Assembly (NCBI RefSeq): GCF_002531825.1
Contig: NZ_NWSX01000003.1
Coordinates: 186,001 to 250,000 of the forward strand
Length of the DNA stretch: 64,000 nt
Source: Rhizobium sp. J15
Lineage (GTDB): Bacteria > Pseudomonadota > Alphaproteobacteria > Rhizobiales > Rhizobiaceae
Reading direction: 5' to 3'
The notes under the pieces: model-generated
Told to the model about the DNA's origin: nothing
What the model saw: the letters and a program-made list of their open reading frames with translations, nothing else
The model's database searches: none
In this document: positions 17,985 to 26,794 of the stretch, one piece after another
How positions within the stretch are numbered: the stretch's first letter is position 1
Layout of the letters: each line of letters starts with the position of its first letter
Translations under genes and position numbers: made by a program

Positions 17985-18422
17985 TCAGAGCAGGCCGAGT
18001 TCGGTAAGCTCGCGGCGAAGGTCGGCCGGCATTTCTGCAATGCCGGCGCCAAGGCTCGTCAGGTCCGGCGCCACGTCGTCCTGCACGTAGTAGCGCCAGC
18101 CCTGGAAAGGGCGCTTCGGCTGCACCGCCGTCTCGATGACCTCCGGTCCGAGCATCAGGCGGCAACGCGAAATCCCCTCGCCGTCCGTGAAGGTCTCAAT
18201 GTCGAGCAGCTTCTGGCGCGCCTGCACCTGCCCCTTGATCACCCAATAGAGCGAGCCGCCGTCGAGCAGCTCCTCCATGCGCTTAGGCACCATGCGCGTC
18301 GTGTGCACCGAATGCGGCTCTAGCCCGGCGGCGATGGCGCGCAGCGACCGTTCCGCCACCCATTCGCGCAGATCGTCGATCGAGTCGGCGCCGACACAGA
18401 GTTTGATGAGATGCAATGCCAT
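17985..18422 (-). CDS. DUF1489 family protein
   Basis: A 145-residue soluble protein of the alphaproteobacterial DUF1489 family, starting MALHLIKLCVGADSIDDLREW. Other conserved parts are TRMVPKRMEELLDGGSLYWVIKG and the central RCRLMLGPEVIET. No function is established. The start at 18422 is preferred over an in-frame upstream codon at 18482 because homology begins at MALHLIKL. It lies 60 bases downstream of sdaA on the same strand and may be read through. Confidence 0.85.
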   Translation of the reverse strand: MALHLIKLCVGADSIDDLREWVAERSLRAIAAGLEPHSVHTTRMVPKRMEELLDGGSLYWVIKGQVQARQKLLDIETFTDGEGISRCRLMLGPEVIETAVQPKRPFQGWRYYVQDDVAPDLTSLGAGIAEMPADLRRELTELGLL

Positions 18423-18482
18423 GCCGCCGTTGAAATCCTTTTGGCGGCGGGCGTCAAGTGTGAAGCGAAAGTCTCCACACAC

Positions 18483-19886
18483 TCAGCATTCGACGACATT
18501 GACGGCCAACCCGCCGGTCGAGGTTTCCTTGTATTTCTCGCTCATGTCGTGGCCGGTCTGGCGCATCGTCTCGATGCAGGCGTCGAGCGGCACGAAATGC
18601 TGGCCGTCGCCCTTGACGGCGAGTGAGGCCGCGGTGACCGCCTTGACAGCGCCGAGCGCGTTGCGCTCGATGCAAGGAACCTGGACGAGGCCGGCGACCG
18701 GATCGCAGGTCATGCCGAGATGGTGTTCCAGCGCAATTTCGGCGGCGTTTTCGATCTGCTCGGGCGTTCCCCCCATGACGGCGGCAAGCCCCGCAGCCGC
18801 CATCGCGGCCGCCGAGCCCACCTCGCCCTGACAGCCGACCTCGGCGCCGGAGATCGAGGCATTGTGCTTGATGATGCCGCCGATGGCGGCGGCCGTCAGC
18901 AGATAGTCGCGGATACCGTTCTGGTCCCAATCCTCGTGAAAATGCTCGTAGTAGCGGATCGTCGCCGGGATGACACCGGCCGCTCCGTTGGTCGGCGCGG
19001 TGACGACGCGCCCGCCGGCCGCATTCTCCTCGTTGACGGCCATTGCGTAGACGCTCAGCCAGTCATTGGCGAGCAGCGGATTGATACGGTTGCTGCGCCA
19101 CTCCTCCTGCAGCTTGTCGTGAATTCGCCGCGCGCGGCGCTTGACGTTGAGGCCGCCGGGCATGATGCCCTCGACCTTGAGGCCGCGCTCGATGCAGGAG
19201 CGCATCGCCTCCCAGATGCGGTCGAGTCCCTGGTCGAGCTCCTCGCGGGAGCGCTGGCTCTCCTCGTTCGCACGCTTCATCTGGGCGATCGAAAGCCCGG
19301 AGCGCTCGGCCATGTCGAGCATCTGCTTGGCGGTCGAGAAGGGATAGGGTACGCGCGCCCCGCCGGCGGCGTTCTTCTTCGCCCGCATCTGCTCGAGTTC
19401 GGTGTCGGTGACGACGAAGCCGCCGCCGACCGAATAATAGATTCGCTTGACGAGCAGCCGGCCATCTTTGTCGAAGGCGGAAAAGGACATGCCGTTGGCG
19501 TGGCCGGGCAACGGCTGTTTCTTGTCGAAGATCAGGTCGGTCTTCGGTTGGAACTGATAGCCGGGATGGCCGGCCGGCGTGATGCGGCCGGTGCGCTCCA
19601 CCGTATCGATGATGCCGTCCATCTTGTCGGGATCGACGCTGTCGGGCGCCTCGCCCATCAGCCCGAGAATCACGGCCCTGCCCGTGCCGTGGCCGATGCC
19701 GGTATGGGCGAGCGAGCCGTGCAGGCTGACTTTGATCGCGGCGACCTGCGCGCCCGATGACGGACGCGGCCACTCGTTCGACAGGATCAGCTCGAGAAAC
19801 CGGTTGGCCGCCGACATCGGACCCATCGTGTGGGAGCTCGATGGCCCGACACCGATCTTGAAGACATCGAATACCGAAAGAAACAT
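18483..19886 (-). CDS. sdaA: L-serine ammonia-lyase (dehydratase)
   Basis: A 467-residue single-chain, iron-sulfur L-serine dehydratase that converts serine to pyruvate and ammonia. The N-terminal beta domain begins [20 protein letters not shown]. The alpha domain carries cluster cysteines in [27 protein letters not shown] and the following CIERN. The length is that of the fused (E. coli SdaA-like) form. The start at 19886 has no strong ribosome site; more upstream codons would add an unlikely basic leader. It connects serine catabolism with the glycine cleavage operon elsewhere in this window. Confidence 0.95.
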
Positions 19887-20080
19887 GGATGCGCTTTCTG
19901 AACAGGAGGATGTAAGCTTAAGCGAGGCCGGTTTTCGACCCGGGTGGCGTACCGACATCGCATGGAGCCGGTGCGACATTCCGGCTGAACACTAAATGCA
20001 GGCGAGCCGCCTTACCAGTCATTGCAGCATTTCAATGCATATGTAGAGTGGCCGGCGTTCATGCGGAGACTGAATCACTG

Positions 20081-20845
20081 ATGACGACGGCGGATTACCT
20101 CGCTCTGGCCTTCTTTGCCTGTGTCTGGACGGGCTATTCATGGCTTTTGAAGGGCCGCACCTTCTTCGGACGCACCAGCCTGACGCATGCGATGACCGAA
20201 CGGCGCCGGGAGTGGATCTACAATTCGCTGCGCCGCGACCTGAAAATGATCGATACGCAGATCATGTCCGGCCTGCAGAACGGCACCGCCTTTTTTGCTT
20301 CGACCTCGATCTTTGCGCTCGGCAGCTGCTTTGCTTTGCTCGGTGCGACCGAGAAGGTCGACGCTGTCTTCGCCGACCTGCCCTTCGTCTTCCATGGCGG
20401 TCACGCCGCGTTCGAGCTCAAGGTCGGCGGGCTGGCGGCGCTTTTCGGCTATGCCTTCTTCAAGTTCGGCTGGTCCTATCGGCTGTTCAACTATTGCACG
20501 ATCCTCTTCGGCTCCATTCCGATGATGCGCGACACCGAGAGCGACGTCATCGCCGCCGAGCGGGCCGCCGAACGCGTCATCCGCATGAATGTCATCGCCG
20601 GCAGCAATTTCAACGAGGGGCTCAGGGCGATCTTCCTGTCGATCGGTTATCTCGGCTGGTTCATCAATCCCTATGTCTTCATCCTGACGACGGCGGTCGT
20701 CATCTTCGTGCTGGCACGCCGGCAGTTCTTTTCCGAGGCGAGACTGGCGATCATGGATGCCGGCCCGCCATCAAATCTCCACCTTTCTGCTATTCGCCGC
20801 GATATGCCGTCGCGCGACGGAAACGATTTGCCCGAGGGCCTCTGA
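20081..20845 (+). CDS. DUF599 family membrane protein
   Basis: A 254-residue inner-membrane protein of the DUF599 family with about four hydrophobic segments (near residues 5-20, 70-95, 118-140 and 200-225). A conserved cytoplasmic block RRREWIYNSLRRDLKMIDTQ follows the first segment. Its function is unknown. It ends in an ATGA overlap with the following DUF1624 gene, so the two membrane proteins are translationally coupled and may act together. Confidence 0.85.
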   Translation: MTTADYLALAFFACVWTGYSWLLKGRTFFGRTSLTHAMTERRREWIYNSLRRDLKMIDTQIMSGLQNGTAFFASTSIFALGSCFALLGATEKVDAVFADLPFVFHGGHAAFELKVGGLAALFGYAFFKFGWSYRLFNYCTILFGSIPMMRDTESDVIAAERAAERVIRMNVIAGSNFNEGLRAIFLSIGYLGWFINPYVFILTTAVVIFVLARRQFFSEARLAIMDAGPPSNLHLSAIRRDMPSRDGNDLPEGL

Positions 20846-21834
20846 TGACATTGCCGGCACTTGAAGCCGACGCGGCGGCCAGGCCGCCGCGCATCGGTCT
20901 GTTGGACACCGCGCGCGGTGTCGCGCTGATCGCCATGGCGACTTACCATTTCAGCTGGGACATGGAGTTCATGGGCTATCTCCCGGCCGGCGCGGCGGAG
21001 ACCGGCTGGCTGAAGATCTATGCCCGGGCGATCGCCACGACCTTCATCTTCATCGTCGGCATCAGTCTGGTGCTCTCCAGCACGCCCGAGATCCGCTGGC
21101 GCTCCTTCTGGAAACGTTTCGGCATGATCGCGGCGGCGGCCGCGCTCATTTCAGTCGCCACGCGCATCGCCATGCCTAACGAGTGGATCTATTTCGGCAT
21201 CCTGCATTGCATTGCGGTGCTCACGCTTATCGGCGTGGTCTTTGTGCGGCTGCCGCTTGCTTTCACGCTGGTCATGACGGTCGCCCTCCTTGCCGCCTGG
21301 ATCACCGACAATTTCGGAACGCCGGGGCTGCTTCGGTCATCCTTCTTCGATCCCCGATATCTTGCCTGGATCGGTCTTGCCGAGATGCCCGAGCGGTCCA
21401 ACGATTATGTGCCGCTCTTTCCCTGGGCGACGCCCTTTTTCGTCGGGCTGAGCCTCGCCTCGATCGCGCTCAGAACCGGGTTCGCACACCGGCTTGCCGC
21501 CATCGGCACCGGCTCCTCGTGGCCGGCAAGGCTCGGCCGTCACAGCCTTGCCTTCTACCTCATCCACCAGCCGGTTTTGATCGCCATTGCCTACGGGCTT
21601 TCCCTCGTGGTCCCGCCGGCCAAGCCTGATCCGGTCGAGACTTACCTAAAGCAATGCAACGCCGCCTGCGTGATGCAGCAGGGCGAAGCGCTCTGCCGCA
21701 GCTTCTGCGAATGCACGCTGCAGAAATTGCAGTCGCAGGCTCTGCTCACACCATTGCAGGCGGGTACGATCGACGTTCAGAACGACGATCGCGTACAGAC
21801 GATTGCCGCGCAATGCAGCGCGGAAGCGGAATAA
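20845..21834 (+). CDS. DUF1624/HGSNAT-like membrane acyltransferase with Cys-rich tail
   Basis: A 329-residue polytopic protein of the heparan-alpha-glucosaminide N-acetyltransferase-like (DUF1624) family. The hallmarks are GLLDTARGVALIAMATYHFSWD at the start and GRHSLAFYLIHQP near residue 230, the acyltransferase-3-like LGRxSLxxYLxHxP motif. After the last membrane segment comes a tail of about 75 residues with clustered cysteines (pattern C-x3-C-x8-C-x3-C-x-C, then a final Cys), which may form disulfides or bind metal. It is coupled to the DUF599 gene by an ATGA overlap. The acyl acceptor is unknown. Confidence 0.82.
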   Translation: MTLPALEADAAARPPRIGLLDTARGVALIAMATYHFSWDMEFMGYLPAGAAETGWLKIYARAIATTFIFIVGISLVLSSTPEIRWRSFWKRFGMIAAAAALISVATRIAMPNEWIYFGILHCIAVLTLIGVVFVRLPLAFTLVMTVALLAAWITDNFGTPGLLRSSFFDPRYLAWIGLAEMPERSNDYVPLFPWATPFFVGLSLASIALRTGFAHRLAAIGTGSSWPARLGRHSLAFYLIHQPVLIAIAYGLSLVVPPAKPDPVETYLKQCNAACVMQQGEALCRSFCECTLQKLQSQALLTPLQAGTIDVQNDDRVQTIAAQCSAEAE

Positions 21835-21858
21835 AGGGCGGCGAGCGCTCGAGAGCAT

Positions 21859-22251
21859 TCAGGTGGTGACGCCGATTTCGGCGAGGCGGCCGAGGCAGGC
21901 CTCTTCGATATTGTCGAGTTCCGTCAGCGTGTCGTCGATATCCTTGCGCTTCTGGCGCAGGTCCTCGCGCTTCTCGTCCACGCGCTTCATCAGGAGCTTC
22001 AGCTGGCCGAGTTCGCCCGGCGGCTCCTTGTAGACCTGGATGATTTCGCGGATCTCCGCGATGGTGAAACCGATGCGCCGGCCGCGGAGGATTTCGGCGA
22101 TGAGCCGCCGGTCGGCGGGCCGGAAGAGACGGGTACGCCCTCTCCGCTCCGGATGGATCAGTCCCTCGTCTTCGTAGAAGCGAAGTGTGCGCGTGGATAC
22201 ACCGAATTCGCGCGTCAGCTCCGTTATGCTATAATATTTGTTCACAGGCAT
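21859..22251 (-). CDS. MerR family transcriptional regulator (LiuR-like)
   Basis: A 130-residue MerR regulator. An N-terminal winged helix-turn-helix (YYSITELTREFGVSTRTLRFYEDEGLI) is followed by a second HTH-like part (RRLIAEILRGRRIGFTIAEIREI) and a dimerising coiled coil (about residues 82-118). There is no Cys cluster of a metal sensor; only one Cys (EEACLGRL) lies near the end. The sequence resembles LiuR-type regulators of branched-chain amino acid breakdown, but no such genes are adjacent. A promoter with a 24-bp dyad lies just upstream and suggests autoregulation. Confidence 0.88.
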   Translation of the reverse strand: MPVNKYYSITELTREFGVSTRTLRFYEDEGLIHPERRGRTRLFRPADRRLIAEILRGRRIGFTIAEIREIIQVYKEPPGELGQLKLLMKRVDEKREDLRQKRKDIDDTLTELDNIEEACLGRLAEIGVTT

Positions 22252-22273
22252 TTATTCCCCATCTGCATGGGGC

Positions 22274-22302
22274 ATAATATTGACTTTTACGTAATAGTCA
22301 AT
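22274..22302 (-). promoter_or_regulatory. merR promoter with MerR-type operator dyad
   Basis: On the minus strand a -35 TTGACT (22296-22301) and a -10 TATTAT (22274-22279) are separated by 16 bases. A 24-bp near-perfect dyad, ATTGACT...AGTCAAT (22279-22302), covers the spacer. This is the expected MerR-family operator position. Confidence 0.6.
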
Positions 22303-22315
22303 TTGTGCAGCCGGC

Positions 22316-23731
22316 TTAGATGCCGAACCACCATGTGGCGATGCCGAGAAAGGCGAAAAAGCCCGTACAGTCGGTCACCGTCGTGACGAAGACGGAAGAG
22401 GCGATCGCCGGGTCGGCCCCCATCTTGTCGAGCAGCAGCGGCAGAAGAATGCCGGCAAGCGCCGCCGCCATCAGGTTGATGATCATCGCCGCCGCGATCA
22501 CGCCGCCGAGCTGGTAGTCGTGGAACCATGTGCCGGCGATCGCGCCCATGATTGTCGCGAAGACCATGCCGTTCAGGATGCCCACGCCCGCCTCCCTGCG
22601 GATGATGCGGCCGGCATTGTAGATGTCGAGATCGCGGGTGGCGAGTGCGCGCACCGTCACCGTCATCGTCTGCGTGCCGGCATTGCCGCCCATCGAGGCG
22701 ACGATCGGCATCAGCACAGCCAGCGCGATCATCTTCTCGATCGACGCGTCGAACAGGCCGATGACGCTCGCCGACAGCATCGCCGTGCCGAGGTTGATCA
22801 GCAGCCAGAGAAAGCGCGAGCGCGCCGTCGAGAGCACATTGTCAGACAACTCTTCGTCGCCGACGCCGCCGAGGCGCTTGATGTCCTCGTCCGCCTCCTC
22901 ATGAATGACGTCGACGACGTCGTCGATGGTCAGCACGCCGACCAGCCGGCCGTTCTCGTCGACGACGGCGGCCGAGAGAAGGTCGTATTGCTCGAAGAGC
23001 TGCGCGGCCTCTTCCTGGTCCATCTCGGCGGGAATCGGATGGTTGGTCTCGCGCATGATCTGCTCGATCTTCGTCTGCCGCTTGGTGCGCAGGATCTGGT
23101 CGAGATCGACGGCGCCGAGCAGCTTGAAGGTCGGATCGATGACGAAAATCTGCGAGAAGGAATAGGGCAGATCCTCCTCGTCGCGCATGTAGTCGATCGT
23201 CTGCCCGACGGTCCAGAACGGCGGCACGGCGACGAATTCCGTCTGCATGCGGCGCCCGGCCGAACTTTCGGGGTAGTCGAGCGCCCGGCGCAGCCGCACG
23301 CGTTCGGTGAACGGCAGCTGGGCGAGGATCTCTTCGCGATCCTCTTTGTCGAGGTCTTCGAGAATGTAGACCGCATCGTCCGAATCGAGTTCGCCGATCG
23401 CCGCGGCGATCTGGTCGTTCGGCATCTGGTCGACGATTTCACGACGGATCGCCTCGTCGACCTCGGTCAGCGCCGTCATGTCGAAATCGTCGCCGAGCAG
23501 GCGCACCATCGCAAGGCGCTGATCCGGCTGGATCGATTCCAGCAGGTCGCCTATCTCGGATTCATGCAGGCGGGCGACGTTCTCGCGCAGGAACAGCGTG
23601 TCGCGGTCGGCGATCGCGGCGCCGACGAGCGCCAGGAAATCGCTGCGGACATTGCCGTCCTCATCGTAGATATCGGCTTCCTCGTCGTCGGGACGCCTGC
23701 GGGTGCGGTCGTCCGTGTCGGTCGTCGTCAT
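22316..23731 (-). CDS. mgtE: magnesium transporter MgtE
   Basis: A 471-residue MgtE-type Mg2+ channel. The order is an acidic N-terminal tail, a MgtE N domain of helical repeats (about residues 40-140), two CBS domains (about 145-270) that sense Mg2+, and a membrane part with five helices (about 295-470). The membrane part contains PIVASMGGNAGTQT, the conserved pore-region segment. The ATG at 23731 follows GAGGGCGG. There is no M-box-like leader in the 237-base divergent gap to the deformylase-like gene. The LiuR-like regulator gene lies 64 bases downstream. Confidence 0.95.
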   Translation of the reverse strand: MTTTDTDDRTRRRPDDEEADIYDEDGNVRSDFLALVGAAIADRDTLFLRENVARLHESEIGDLLESIQPDQRLAMVRLLGDDFDMTALTEVDEAIRREIVDQMPNDQIAAAIGELDSDDAVYILEDLDKEDREEILAQLPFTERVRLRRALDYPESSAGRRMQTEFVAVPPFWTVGQTIDYMRDEEDLPYSFSQIFVIDPTFKLLGAVDLDQILRTKRQTKIEQIMRETNHPIPAEMDQEEAAQLFEQYDLLSAAVVDENGRLVGVLTIDDVVDVIHEEADEDIKRLGGVGDEELSDNVLSTARSRFLWLLINLGTAMLSASVIGLFDASIEKMIALAVLMPIVASMGGNAGTQTMTVTVRALATRDLDIYNAGRIIRREAGVGILNGMVFATIMGAIAGTWFHDYQLGGVIAAAMIINLMAAALAGILLPLLLDKMGADPAIASSVFVTTVTDCTGFFAFLGIATWWFGI

Positions 23732-23968
23732 CTGCCGCCCTCGCATGGTTCGAATTTCAACGACTGCCGCCCGCATTCGCAAATGTCGGCGGAAAACACA
23801 TTATCAACAAGCGGATAAGCAAATCCTACGCGGGGTTCCCGCAGCCGGATTCCTGCTCCTGCTAGCTCAAAGCATGCTTGTCGTAAAGCGGCAAACCATG
23901 CTTCGTGATGACAATGCCCGCGGCCGGCGATAGTTTCCGCCGCCATCCATGCAGAGAGAGCCCGTCAC

Positions 23969-24463
23969 ATGCCCATCCGTCCGATTCTGCGCTATCCGCA
24001 TCCTGGCCTGAAGACTGTCTGCGCGCCGGTGACGGCCTTCGATTCGTCGCTCGCCGAGCTCGCCGAAGACCTCTTGGCGACGATGCGCGCCGCTCCCGGT
24101 GTCGGCATCACCGCCGCGCATATCGGTGTCGCGAGCCGCGTGACGGTGCTGGAACTCGACAAGGACGACGGCGTGCGCCTCTACGTCAACCCGGAGATTA
24201 CATGGTTTTCGAAGGAGACGATGAGCCATGCCGAAGGCAGCGTTTCCATGCCCGGCGCAACAGACGAGGTTACGCGCCCGCGGGCGATCCGCTTCCGCTA
24301 TCAGGATGCCGGAGGCGCCGTGCATGAGGATGCTGCCGAAGGGTTTCTCGCCATCTGCATTCAGCATGAGGTCGACCAGCTCGACGGCATTTTCTGGCTG
24401 CAGCGCCTTTCCCGGCTGAAACGCGAGCGCCTCGTCAAGAAATGGGAGAAGGCGCAGGGCTGA
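23969..24463 (+). CDS. peptide deformylase-like protein lacking metal ligands
   Basis: A 164-residue protein with the peptide deformylase fold. Motif 1 reads GVGITAAHIG (usual GxGLAAxQxG). Motif 2 reads EGSVSMPG, where the metal-ligand Cys of EGCLS is Ser. Motif 3 reads QHEVDQLDG, so the Glu and first His of HExxH stay but the second His is Gln. Two of three metal ligands are thus gone and normal deformylase activity is unlikely. It is unbroken and well preserved, so it probably has another role. A second, catalytic def gene is expected elsewhere in the genome. Confidence 0.85.
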   Translation: MPIRPILRYPHPGLKTVCAPVTAFDSSLAELAEDLLATMRAAPGVGITAAHIGVASRVTVLELDKDDGVRLYVNPEITWFSKETMSHAEGSVSMPGATDEVTRPRAIRFRYQDAGGAVHEDAAEGFLAICIQHEVDQLDGIFWLQRLSRLKRERLVKKWEKAQG

Positions 24464-24535
24464 CAAATCGCCCGCTCCATGCCGAACCATTCGCAGCTGC
24501 CGGCGTTTCCAGCAGAGAAACAAGGAGCGAATGCA

Positions 24536-25048
24536 ATGGCAAGAACAGGTGAAAAGACTTCGCCCTCTCGCGAAAAGCTGGAGCTTTCGCGCGAAGAAGA
24601 TTATCGCGATCTTGAGGAACGCAATCTCGATGACGGCTGGCCCTATGCCGACGGCAATGGCCCCAGCGACCCTGTCAACCGTCCCTATGGCGAGACGGCG
24701 GCCAATTTCGAAAGCGATCCCACCCAAGGTTTCCGGATCGACGGCACGGATGAGGACGGCAACGAAAACCGTCTGAAGGATTCGCTGCGCGCCGGTATGA
24801 TCGACCGCGACGAAAGCGACGATCTCGAGGCGCGGGTGAACGACAATATCGAGAACATCCCCGGCATCGACATCGATAGTATCGAAGTTCACGCCGATGG
24901 CCATGTCGTCACTTTGGAGGGCTCTGTGGAGACGATCGGCATGGCTCGCAAGGTCGAGCTCGGGGCGCTTTCGGTCGACGGCGTTCATCATGTCCGCAAC
25001 AAATTGCAGCTGACCGGCGTCGATGCGCACATTCCGAATGAGGACTGA
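24536..25048 (+). CDS. BON domain-containing protein
   Basis: A 170-residue acidic, hydrophilic protein. The first 95 residues are rich in Asp, Glu, Asn and Gly and look disordered. The last 70 (DDLEARVNDNIENI to VRNKLQLTG) form one BON domain, with the GxVxLEGxVxT pattern. There is no signal peptide, unusual since most BON proteins are periplasmic. AAGGAG precedes the ATG at 24536. The gene follows the deformylase-like gene by 72 bases. BON domains bind membranes or other proteins; the role here is unknown. Confidence 0.82.
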   Translation: MARTGEKTSPSREKLELSREEDYRDLEERNLDDGWPYADGNGPSDPVNRPYGETAANFESDPTQGFRIDGTDEDGNENRLKDSLRAGMIDRDESDDLEARVNDNIENIPGIDIDSIEVHADGHVVTLEGSVETIGMARKVELGALSVDGVHHVRNKLQLTGVDAHIPNED

Positions 25049-25078
25049 TCCCACCCCGGAAAAAGCAAGAATCTTAAA

Positions 25079-25102
25079 CGGGAGGCACTCCGCTGCCTCC
25101 CG
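25079..25102 (+). terminator. terminator-like hairpin after the BON gene
   Basis: CGGGAGGCA pairs with TGCCTCCCG around a 6-base loop 31 bases after the BON stop. No T-run follows, so the strength is uncertain. The remainder of the 310-base gap to 25358 holds TTGACA at about 25213, a 14-bp palindrome TGTTGAATTCAACA at 25325-25338 and the GAGGAG ribosome site of the next gene. Confidence 0.5.
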
Positions 25103-25358
25103 GATATCCGCTTTCCACATTACCAAAAGTTAACAATTTCAGATTGTGGCTAAAGCTGCCGATGGCCGCCTGCTTTCGCCAGGTGGTCCCTGTAACGAAA
25201 ACGTCAAAATCCTTGACAAGACTGTGATTTCATTTGGACAAAAGGTCGCGGGCCGCGCGTTTTTCGTTCACAAAATTGCCAGAATTGGGGCGCGAACTTT
25301 GAAGCGCCAGGGGTTGGTTTATGTTGTTGAATTCAACAGCAGATTGAGGAGATGAACC

Positions 25359-25727
25359 ATGCGCATCAAATTTGCCCTCGCCGCGTCCCTGTTCGCTGTC
25401 AGCCTTGCAGGCGCTGCCTTCGCCCAGCCGACCTATTCCGACGACTACACCAATGACAGTGATGGCTTTGCGCCGAGCAAGATGGCGCAGCCTGCCCCCG
25501 TTCACTACAGCAGCAACCACAAGGCCCCGGCCTATTCCAGCGATTACACCAATGACAGCGATGGATTCGCCCCCGTCGCCATGACGGCTCCTTCCGTCGA
25601 CAAGACGGCAACCGCCAGCATCAAGTCCTTGCCCGATTGCCACAGCATGATCGGCCCGCGCGGCTCCCACACCAAGGGTGCCGACAGCGGCGCTTCCCGT
25701 ACGGAAGCATGCCGTGCGACCCACTGA
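25359..25727 (+). CDS. small exported protein with internal repeat, function unknown
   Basis: A 122-residue protein. A signal peptide ends in AGAAFAQ (about residue 23). The mature part contains two copies of a 13-residue unit, YS(D/S)DYTNDSDGFAP, at about residues 26-38 and 61-73, joined by a Pro/His linker. Two Cys near the C-terminus (PDCHSM, EACRATH) may form a disulfide. The acidic Asp/Asn pattern could bind cations. I do not recognise a family. A palindrome and a good ribosome site precede it and a terminator follows, so it is a single-gene unit. Confidence 0.75.
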   Translation: MRIKFALAASLFAVSLAGAAFAQPTYSDDYTNDSDGFAPSKMAQPAPVHYSSNHKAPAYSSDYTNDSDGFAPVAMTAPSVDKTATASIKSLPDCHSMIGPRGSHTKGADSGASRTEACRATH

Positions 25728-25752
25728 TCGACCGCGACACGTGATCGGGAGG

Positions 25753-25777
25753 AAAGGGCCGGAAATCGGCCCTTTTT
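25753..25777 (+). terminator. Rho-independent terminator
   Basis: AAAGGGCCG and CGGCCCTTT pair around a 5-base loop, ending in TTTTT, 26 bases after the stop of the small exported protein. Confidence 0.88.
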
Positions 25778-25803
25778 CTTGTCGATGATTATCCGCTGGC
25801 GCC

Positions 25804-26448
25804 TCAGAACACGAATGGAACGAGTCGGTGACGCGTCGTGGCCATGAAGGCCGTGTAGGCAGCATCCTGTTTGAGCAGACGCTCTTCCGCCAGCAGGCGG
25901 AGGCACTGCGCGACGAGAGCCGTCGCGTAGATCGCAAAATTCCAAAGGCTCGGGTGAGCTAGGAAGAAGCCGATATGGGTTAGCAGATAACCGGCATACA
26001 TCGGATGGCGGACAAACTTGTAGGGTCCGCCGATCTTGACGCCGCGATTGGCCGGCACCAGCCCGAAGCTCCGCCGCAATGTCAGCTTTGCAGAGATCTG
26101 CAGAGCGAGGCCGAAGGCCATCACCATCACGCAGAGCGTAAGAGGCGCGAGCGGCTGCGTCGCGGAAGGCGAAACCAGCAGCGGGAAAAGCGTGCCGACG
26201 GCCGTGACCGCCCAGTCGAAGAGACGAAGCGACGTATTTCTCGTCGGCCGGCGCATCAGAATCAGGAAGGCGGCCGCGCCCTCGGAAATGAGCAGCAGGC
26301 AATCGATGACTGCACGATTGTCTTGCATTTGCGGCAGCACGCGCATGACGATAGCGACAAAGAAATAGCTGATAAGCACCTTCTCGACGATATCGAGAGC
26401 GAAATGGACGTCGAGGAGTGACCAGCTTGACGCCGCCTTTTTTTTCAT
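25804..26448 (-). CDS. isoprenylcysteine carboxyl methyltransferase-like membrane protein
   Basis: A 214-residue inner-membrane protein with about five hydrophobic segments. The C-terminal half has the ICMT/phospholipid methyltransferase-like signature: GPYKFVRHPMYAGYLL, then RLLAEERLL, which in the family form the S-adenosylmethionine site. The ATG at 26448 (MKKKAASS) is preferred over a TTG at 26457. The methyl acceptor is unknown. It stands alone between a terminator and the tRNA gene. Confidence 0.82.
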   Translation of the reverse strand: MKKKAASSWSLLDVHFALDIVEKVLISYFFVAIVMRVLPQMQDNRAVIDCLLLISEGAAAFLILMRRPTRNTSLRLFDWAVTAVGTLFPLLVSPSATQPLAPLTLCVMVMAFGLALQISAKLTLRRSFGLVPANRGVKIGGPYKFVRHPMYAGYLLTHIGFFLAHPSLWNFAIYATALVAQCLRLLAEERLLKQDAAYTAFMATTRHRLVPFVF

Positions 26449-26674
26449 TGTTCGCAAACTTTCGCATCCATAGGAATAAGCTGACCTATATCTTTGCGAC
26501 AGCTAATCGTCGGTTAAGGCAACCGACTCGATTCTCACGATGGCGATGATTGGTTACTTCGTTTCGGCCGCAGAAGGCGGCCGCGGCAACAGGTCGGCAG
26601 CCACCGTTGCAGCATATCAGATAGAGGGGGATCTGCCGGAGTTATCACTCGGCGATTGCTCTCCTGAAAGGAGA

Positions 26675-26759
26675 TGGTGCGGTCGAGAAGACTCGAACTT
26701 CCACGGGTTGCCCCACAGCGACCTCAACGCTGCGCGTCTACCAATTCCGCCACGACCGC
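26675..26759 (-). tRNA. tRNA-Leu (anticodon GAG)
   Basis: On the minus strand the gene reads GCGGTCG at the 5' end and CGACCGC-A-CCA at the 3' end (7-bp acceptor stem, CCA encoded). The D-arm has GGAATTGGTAGACGC. The anticodon loop TTGAGGT gives anticodon GAG, decoding CUC/CUU leucine. The variable arm is long (class II), and the T-arm is GTTCGAGTC. Its 85 bases are the normal length for tRNA-Leu. A hairpin follows the 3' end but has no T-run. Confidence 0.96.
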
Positions 26760-26794
26760 ATCGTGGTAGGTGCCGATTTGCGTCGGCGGGGCAG

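Noticed and set aside
23732..23968. Magnesium-sensing leader RNA before mgtE
   Set aside because: No M-box-like conserved sequence was recognised in this divergent gap.
26671..26690. Hairpin just after the tRNA-Leu as terminator
   Set aside because: The TCTCCT/AGGAGA stem is short and no T-run follows; not called.
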